From: Tubulanus polymorphus
Taxonomy: Eukaryota; Nemertea; Palaeonemertea; Tubulaniformes; Tubulanidae
NCBI RefSeq assembly: GCF_964204645.1
Contig: NC_134026.1
Span: forward strand, 20,788,650 to 20,852,649
Reading direction: 5' to 3'
DNA: 64,000 nucleotides
Numbering within the stretch: the stretch's first letter is position 1; each line of letters begins with the position of its first letter. Positions 57,886 to 64,000 of the stretch are shown piece by piece. The notes below the pieces were generated by a model, which was not told the origin of the DNA, ran no database searches, and saw nothing but the letters and a program-made list of their open reading frames with translations. Both the position numbers and the translations under genes were made by a program.

Positions 57886-60822
57886 CATATCATACAGGGT
57901 GACGGAAAACAAAGCATTTACGTAGATACACATGTACTAGAAATAATGAACATTATTGACAATAGGTTTAATCGAAACTATAAATTGACTGACTCGTGCT
58001 TGATTTTGACCTTTGAAGAAACGAGCGGAGATCATTTGAATTATTGACGACAACGTAGAAGGCGATCTGTATATATGTAAACAACTGATATTTCAAATTC
58101 AGCCACGTCTTTTTTTACACCAAACTATTATGAGTCTTCGAAAGGGAGTGAATCAGCCGCAGCGTTTTCTTAGGGCGAGTTCGTAGATCGTCGAAATCGG
58201 TTACCGGTACGTAACGAGAAAGTAACTGTCTCGTCGCTGGTCGACGGTTGTCTATTCCGTTCACTCATGAAATTATGATTATAATTCTATCGGCGTGTAG
58301 TTTTCACGCTGTGATGAAAATTGGAGAAAATTTTAGCGTGTATTCAATAAGGGCGACTCCGAGAATATCCAAATCACGTTCGGAAGTAGATATTAAATAC
58401 GGTATACCGGACGGACTTGGTTTCGACAAGGGCTGATAATGTTCCGCGTCGGTTATGAAAATTCTTCTATTGTTATGCGTTAGCAGTATCAGAAATACGC
58501 ACCTTTTTGATACGGTAGTTGAAGGGTAACATTAGTGAAAAATTCTGAAAGCATGTTAACTCACATATCCCGCTGACTGAAAATACGAGTGCCTCTGACT
58601 GGGTGTTCTGCCATGTCGGGAAATCGACGATGATTGCAATTCAAAAATTTAGGGGAATTAATGAATAAAACCGAATAAAACATGATTCTAATTTGCCAAG
58701 GGGTCGATCCCGTGGGTTTAAACGGAATTGCATAATACCTTTCAATTTCTCGTGCAGTTAACGATAATACAATTGTTAGATTATCATAAATCCAGTCCAG
58801 ACCGTGCTTTGATGTTTTATCATTGCTTCCAAATAGTAAAAAAAAGGTTTAAACTCATCATTCGGGGTAGGGGGCTGTACACCAATCTTTGGGGAGTTTC
58901 TTCCTTGAACTCCCCATATGCAACCGCGCGATTTTCAATGAAGGTTTAAGCCTCCGAAGAATGGAAGCGAAATACCGTTATCACTTAAAATGATATCCAT
59001 GGTCTAGGTAGATTTGTACTTATAGCGAAGCTGTATTTATATATCCATATATAATATTCTACAGTGACAAATACATAATTGTATTACAATGTTTAGTACA
59101 GAGATGACGGATAAACGTATACAAAGATATTGATATGAATATTAGCGCGGACAGTAGAAAGAGGTCTTCTTTGTACTTATACAACATATTCTCACAACTT
59201 CCACTACTCGCGAAAGTACAATTATGATTAAGCTAATTTGTCGAGAAGTTGCTATTCTAGAAATTGAGTGGGGAATCGCGAGGTGTCGTTGGTTTACGAA
59301 CTCAGATCAGTTATTAAATTTCATAGCTATCTACTAATTATCGAATGCTATTATAAGGTGTTCCCGATACATATGGGTTCGGTTTGAATGCATCTTTACG
59401 GTACGTATCACCAGGACCGCCTGTTCTATCGTCGAGACTTAAGCCCAAAAGTGGTCATAAGTATTAAGAATGGCCATAAGATGGTCTTTGACGTCATGAG
59501 TCTAAGCCATGTCTATGGACCCCCCCGCCCCCTATTGCAGAGGTGGCGACCGAAACGCACTTGCACGAATCACTTTTAAGAAGCGTAGTTTTAATCTCAT
59601 CGAGTTTGAATATCAGACTGTTTGAAGTTGGATGCGCAAAAAATTACGCGAGTAATGAAAATTCATATAGGCTATAAGGCGATTAGAAAAGTGTTTTCTT
59701 GTCACCCGCGGCATTCAGAATTTCGACGTAAACCTTCGGGGGAATGGGATGCAATTATTTGATTAGCGCATTACTTAATGTTTATGCGGATTTGTTGCCG
59801 GAATGGTGAGAGACTGGAAAAAACAGAATTCTCAAACTCGCGGCCTCGAGCAAGATTTCATAAAATATGAAATGAGCTTGAATTTATTTTGTAACCGTCA
59901 TGACCGACACTTCGTCTAACTCGGTCGTACATCGAAAGCGGTTTTGAATTCGTAGCCATCGAGGTCGTGTAATGCCCGTTTTGTAGTTAGCGAAATGAAA
60001 AAAATATTAGTCAGCATCCTTAGTTTCAATCGGTTATAACGAATGTGTCACAAGCGTTGTTTCTCGGTGGAGATTAGAAATTCTTTTTTTATTTCTTTAT
60101 TTCGGTTTAGCCTTCAATCTATGCCTCAAATAAAATAATTTTTTTTCGGAAATCCCGGTCCGATACTTGATCAAGTAAAAACGCTTTCTTCCCCGGAGAG
60201 AGATACATGGCATCGATGTACATACGCTCATCTAATCTCTTCTCATCCCAATTCGTAATGTACTCATTTTAATCGTTCCGAACGTGTTCGGCCATTTTGA
60301 TTGAATAATGAATTATTCAATGTTGCAAAAATTATGCTATAGAGAAATATATTTTCCGAGGTGACATTTTTTAAATTGCTTTTTAAAGTATGATGATACT
60401 CTTGAAAACAAATCACAAAAGGAAACACCATTGCCGTTAGCAAATGCTATTTAAAAAAATACTGTTTAGAGATGTTGTAGAATTTCATGAGTTGTTGATC
60501 TGAAGAATTCTCGATTAAAAGTTGAATATTCGCGAAGTGACTGGTTATCAAGTCGAACAAATTCCTTCAAAACCGAATGACAAGTCGATGAAATGTTTTT
60601 GAAATATTAGTTTCAATTAGGCGCTCTCAAAACAAATAGAATGAAACGGAATGTAAAGTTTTTACGGATAAATCCTACAAAGTTTGAAAAAAGCTTTGAT
60701 ACAATTAGTATTCATCGAAGTGCATTATTTTCCGAAATATCAGACTAACCCGCGTATAAAAACTATTCGAGTAATAACTAAAAATCGCGAATGAGAAAGA
60801 AACGAGAAAAAAGATTTCTTAC

Positions 60823-60918
60823 CTTGAATTACGATATATGTATGGATTATACGGGTTTTAATGATTGATATCCAGCAGGAGTTCAATGATCACTGGCTCT
60901 CCGGCTGTCTGTCTAACT
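60823..60918 (-). ncRNA. Predicted 5' UTR exon (proposed neuropeptide gene first exon)
   Basis: The minus-strand segment from the initiator at 60918 to ATTCAAG at 60823 is 96 bases long, contains no ATG, and ends in a consensus donor (CAAG then GTAAGA). An ATG-free exon with a good donor directly below a TATA/Inr promoter is what a non-coding first exon looks like. The next minus-strand acceptor leading straight to a start codon that I can support is at 28505, in the neuropeptide gene. The link between the two is inferred. Confidence 0.4.
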
Positions 60919-60955
60919 GGTGACAACTGGCTGATAGCGACTACTTATACCACTC
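60916..60955 (-). promoter_or_regulatory. TATA box plus initiator on the minus strand
   Basis: Minus-strand TATAAGTAG starts at 60949, and the initiator CCAGTT places its A at 60918, so TATA begins at -31. This spacing is the textbook value for TATA/Inr core promoters. GAGGCGAGGCGAGTGG lies just upstream. No clear DPE at +28. Confidence 0.5.
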
Positions 60956-61241
60956 GCCTCGCCTCTCAGTCCGTCTCGTGTGCGCGCGCGCGTGCGCATA
61001 AAATCTGTGTGCATCATTATGATGTGCGTGCCCCCGTTAATTTATCTGGCATTATACGTAGTTATCTTCGAAATGCAAAATATCTTTCCTTTTTTATAAT
61101 GGAAGAGGACTGAAAATATAGTTTACGACAGAATTTTAACTTAAGTCCCTCGCTAGCGAGCCGACATATCAGTCCGACAACACGGCGAAACAGCGTTATA
61201 CATGAAGAACGTTATTTTTATTGAATTCGAATCAGAATTGC

Positions 61242-61407
61242 ACGGCAGCATCCTGACGACGATTATATTTATCTTTTTTTTGTAGCTCCCAAAAACATGA
61301 TTATTTTGAATGACAAAAAAATGACTATTTTAAATGAAATTTATTGTATGTGTGAAAAAAATCACACAGAAAAATGATTTATATCTATGTCGTCAGGATG
61401 CTACCGT
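61242..61407. mobile_element. MITE with ACGGCAGCATCCTGACGAC ends
   Basis: ACGGCAGCATCCTGACGACG at the left, then ATTATATTTATC, pairs with the inverse of the right end (ACGGTAGCATCCTGACGACA, then TAGATATAAATC). The interior is A/T-rich with ATGA repeats. It lies about 290 bases upstream of the proposed promoter. Confidence 0.8.
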
Positions 61408-62525
61408 AGAATTGGCGTATTTGTGCTCGTAGAATGTTTGAGTTGAGTTGAGCACCGGCATGAAAGAAAACAACGGCGTTAGAATTGATGAAAATATCGC
61501 GTCCATATTTGAATGCATGAAGTTTTGATTATGATAATGATAATGATATTTACTTTCGTTAACCATGTCACAATTATATATAATTCATACAACTATTTTT
61601 CACTCATCATAAATTGCAACGAAATACAGTTAGTTGCGCAATCTAAATCAAATATAATTCAACTCCGAGATCTTTTTCCGTATATAGCCTGATCGCCTGT
61701 AAGTCGAGAGAAAAAATTTTCATCATCTGCTTTCCTGAGCGTTATCGAATTTATCTAAACAATTTACAAGAAATGATGTCCGCGTGTTATGTGTGTGTGT
61801 GTATTTCATTCGATTCGCTCCGCTGACGCCGCTCGCGCGCGCACGCACGCAGACGATCTCGGCGCAGTGACTTTAGAAAAAAATATGAAGAAATTTCATC
61901 ACGGCTGAAAATTGAAGTAGTAATCCGTCGAAATCAGTCACGGATACCGGCTGTATGAAAGTCGCCTGCTACTGCTGTCGGCGATAATTAATTTGATAAA
62001 CATTCGACTGCCACAGAATGAAAGAAATCTCGGAGTTTATTTGAACCGAAAATCGGGAATCGAGGGACTGTAATCCGCTCGGCTTTTCATCGGTTCTATC
62101 GGCGACGCTGTCACGAATCGTGACTGCAGATCGTTCCAGAAAATGGTCGAAAATTGATGTTTTTTTTTTAATGTTTGACTTAAAAATGAGCTTGTGACAT
62201 TCATTTCGTAGACATTCATTCAGAGGAGGGAACAAGGGAAAAAAATAAAATCGAAAATGTTTTCGAAAATCATCAACATGACCATAACTTTTACAAGTTA
62301 CTCGATTGGAATCAAGACGAGCATAACAAAAACAAAAAACTTTTTTGTTGAAGAATTGTGATGAAAACACGAAGGAGGACTAAGAAGAAAATTTGCTGAT
62401 TTTTGCAGAATTCTGGGGGCGGATCCGTGCCCCGAGTGATTAACAAAAAATGCTTTCCTAGAGAAACAGAAGTTGATGTTGACCACCGGGGCGAAAGGGT
62501 CGAAGAAAGTTAAGCGACTGCCATA

Positions 62526-62798
62526 GTGACAGTTAAAACCATGATACTTGTCGGATGGTCAATGTGGTTTACCTTCATAACCGCATTCAGAGAAACTGAC
62601 CCTGGTGGTCATTATCGAACTTTAAAATATGCACTCGCTCTTTTAATCTATATCGGATCCGTAGCAGAAATGGTTGTAGCAGTCGGTGTAACCGAGCCGC
62701 GATTGAAACATGATAGATGTTCGTGGAGATTTGTGCTAATGACAGGATGCAAAGCCGGTGACGTTTCTACCGATCTCTTAATGTACACTGATACTTAA
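62526..62798 (+). other. 90-codon open frame with a hydrophobic stretch, unknown
   Basis: The frame includes MILVGWSMWFTFITAF and YALALLIYIGSVAEMVVAVG, which could span a membrane. I find no family and no clear acceptor or donor framing it. Probably chance, listed because nothing else is seen between 61.4 and 63.9 kb. Confidence 0.1.
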
Positions 62799-63883
62799 TT
62801 GGAATGTAACGTAAAGCCCGATTTAGTGAAAATGACGCGCGTAATTTCACCGCCGAGGATTCGGCGTACGGTCCCCATCGGACTACCGAGGCTGGGTCTT
62901 TCAACTGCATCGGATTGCATTAAAACAGATGGAAAACAACCGCGTATCGCGTTTGCGTTCATGTTTGGCCAGCCGTGTTAAATCGCAAGCATACGCAATA
63001 CTCTAATGCGCACTATCCCAGACATCTCGATGATCGGACGAATCTACGTATTTCGATATCTTCGAATAGATGGGCGAATATCTTATGAAATTAACAAAAA
63101 CCGACAAAGAGGGTCATTGGCAAAATCTAAACCTGGGGTTAGAAACATAATAGAATAATACGGGATTTCTGATAAGCTTATGATGACATCATCTAAGCCG
63201 CAATAAAATCTATCAGTATAAATTCCATGTGATGACATTGAGTCCAAAAAGAAGCATTCCTCCGCATTTTCCGGAAAAGTTAAGGCGCTAAGCAGGCCTA
63301 TCACAAGTTTTCGTAAAAGTGAACACTTCACAGAATTATTCATATTCGCTACAAACTCTGTAATAACATCACGGTAAAGCGAACGTAATGATATTTTGTA
63401 TCTGTGATCGGAGTTCTGGGATCCCGTGCGTGTAACTCCTCTAGTCAGCCAGCGACAGGTTCTTATGGTGTAAACGCTCGCGAAATCTACTGCAAATCAG
63501 CGAATGAACGACACATTTCTATTCGGCTCACAATCGCGAAGGACCGCCGGATTTCTAGAAATGTGATTTTTGTGTAAATCAAACAGCCCTTTATGCGCTG
63601 CCATCCGCCGAAATCGGCGACGCGATTTTATCGTAGAATTCGCCGTGAAATTTAAAATTAATCCCAAGCCACATGGCGGCTCTCACCGCCGAGCAGAGCA
63701 CGGTGCTTCTAAAAACTGATCGGCGAGGTTAATGCCTGCCTACAATTAGCGCTAAATTCAAGCCGCTTACGACAACAACAGCCATGATGAAATCAGCGGA
63801 TACATTGACCGAGCTGTTTTGATCTTGAAACAGGGATTGACGCTTTTTTTATTTGGTTGATAAATTTCGTTTGATTTTTAGGG

Positions 63884-64000
63884 TTTAATCCAGTTATTTT
63901 GGGAAGTTTTAAAGACGCTTCAATGCAATGTCTTAATATTTGGGTTACACATGTATCTACCCTAGACACACCTTCAGCCCAAAAACTGGCCCTGTCAGAC
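63884..64000 (+). mobile_element. Partial copy of the SELENOS-intron element at the right edge
   Basis: AATCCAGTTATTTTGGGAAG onward through GAAGACGCTTCAA-like text, TTACACATGTATCTACCCTA, GACACACCTTCAGCCCAAAA and ACTGGCCCTGTCAGA matches 16731-16850 closely. The copy lacks the left end here and runs off the window. Confidence 0.8.

Larger units (their letters stand above)
28510..60822 (-). other. Proposed ~32 kb first intron of the neuropeptide gene
   Basis: This interval runs from the donor at 60822 to the acceptor at 28505 on the minus strand. I see no other convincing minus-strand coding exon inside it. It holds repeats, MITEs, a LINE relic, plus-strand exon-like fragments near 36.4 and 41.0 kb, and segments dense in TAATTA/ATTAAT homeodomain words. 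A long first intron with a non-coding first exon is common in neuropeptide genes. The pairing of these two splice sites is inferred; other transcripts could use either one. Confidence 0.35.

Noticed and set aside
57654-57902. 82-codon frames on both strands
   Set aside because: They span an inverted-repeat MITE. Symmetry makes both strands look open.
1-64000. CRISPR arrays, bacterial operons, rRNA genes
   Set aside because: None seen. Intron-rich eukaryotic structure throughout, and no regular repeat-spacer pattern of CRISPR size.

Overview
The window is raw genomic DNA from an animal nucleus, most likely a spiralian (mollusc, annelid, nemertean or brachiopod type). Its genes are split by introns with GT-AG splice sites and poly(A) signals, and most of the sequence is intron, spacer and small transposon relics. 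The phylum guess rests on one amidated neuropeptide precursor, which from memory looks like the spiralian NKY family, and on the general texture of the DNA (frequent TACATGTA words, many MITEs). It is inference.

Layout. 1-5.3 kb: AT-rich spacer with a MITE, a short tandem repeat and a G-poor block. 5.3-10.8 kb (+): an unusual tandem array of exon-like cassettes. Each has a strong acceptor and a GTATGT donor but no usable reading frame, and the array runs into three terminal exons and an AATAAA signal; it looks like a spliced long non-coding RNA gene. Several MITEs sit in its introns. 11-13.4 kb: duplicated segments and a palindromic element with tRNA-like ends. 13.8-20.9 kb (+): SELENOS (VIMP, selenoprotein S), four exons covering the N-terminal region, membrane segment, helical region and the conserved KI..WD block. 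The selenocysteine-bearing C-terminal exon was not found. Intron 3 holds a 1.25 kb terminal-inverted-repeat element with four tandem copies of a CTCF-like core at exactly 154-base spacing.

21-28 kb: spacer, including a CpG-dense stretch that ends in another CTCF-type core. 28.1-28.5 kb (-): a complete 112-residue neuropeptide precursor in one coding exon with a clear 3' splice site just upstream. About 32 kb away on the same strand, at 60.8-60.95 kb, lies a TATA box, an initiator and an ATG-free exon with a consensus donor, which I propose as the promoter and 5' UTR exon of this gene. Between them (28.5-60.8 kb) I see repeats (four copies of one 300-400 base family, several MITEs, a LINE relic, two hammerhead-ribozyme-like elements), two copies of an exon-like fragment resembling a YWTD propeller blade, and homeodomain-site-rich segments that could be enhancers. 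61-64 kb holds another MITE and the start of a second copy of the SELENOS-intron transposon family.

Confidence is high for SELENOS and for a neuropeptide precursor. It is moderate for the splice array, the remote promoter, the CTCF-like array and the hammerhead motif, and low for most other reading frames.
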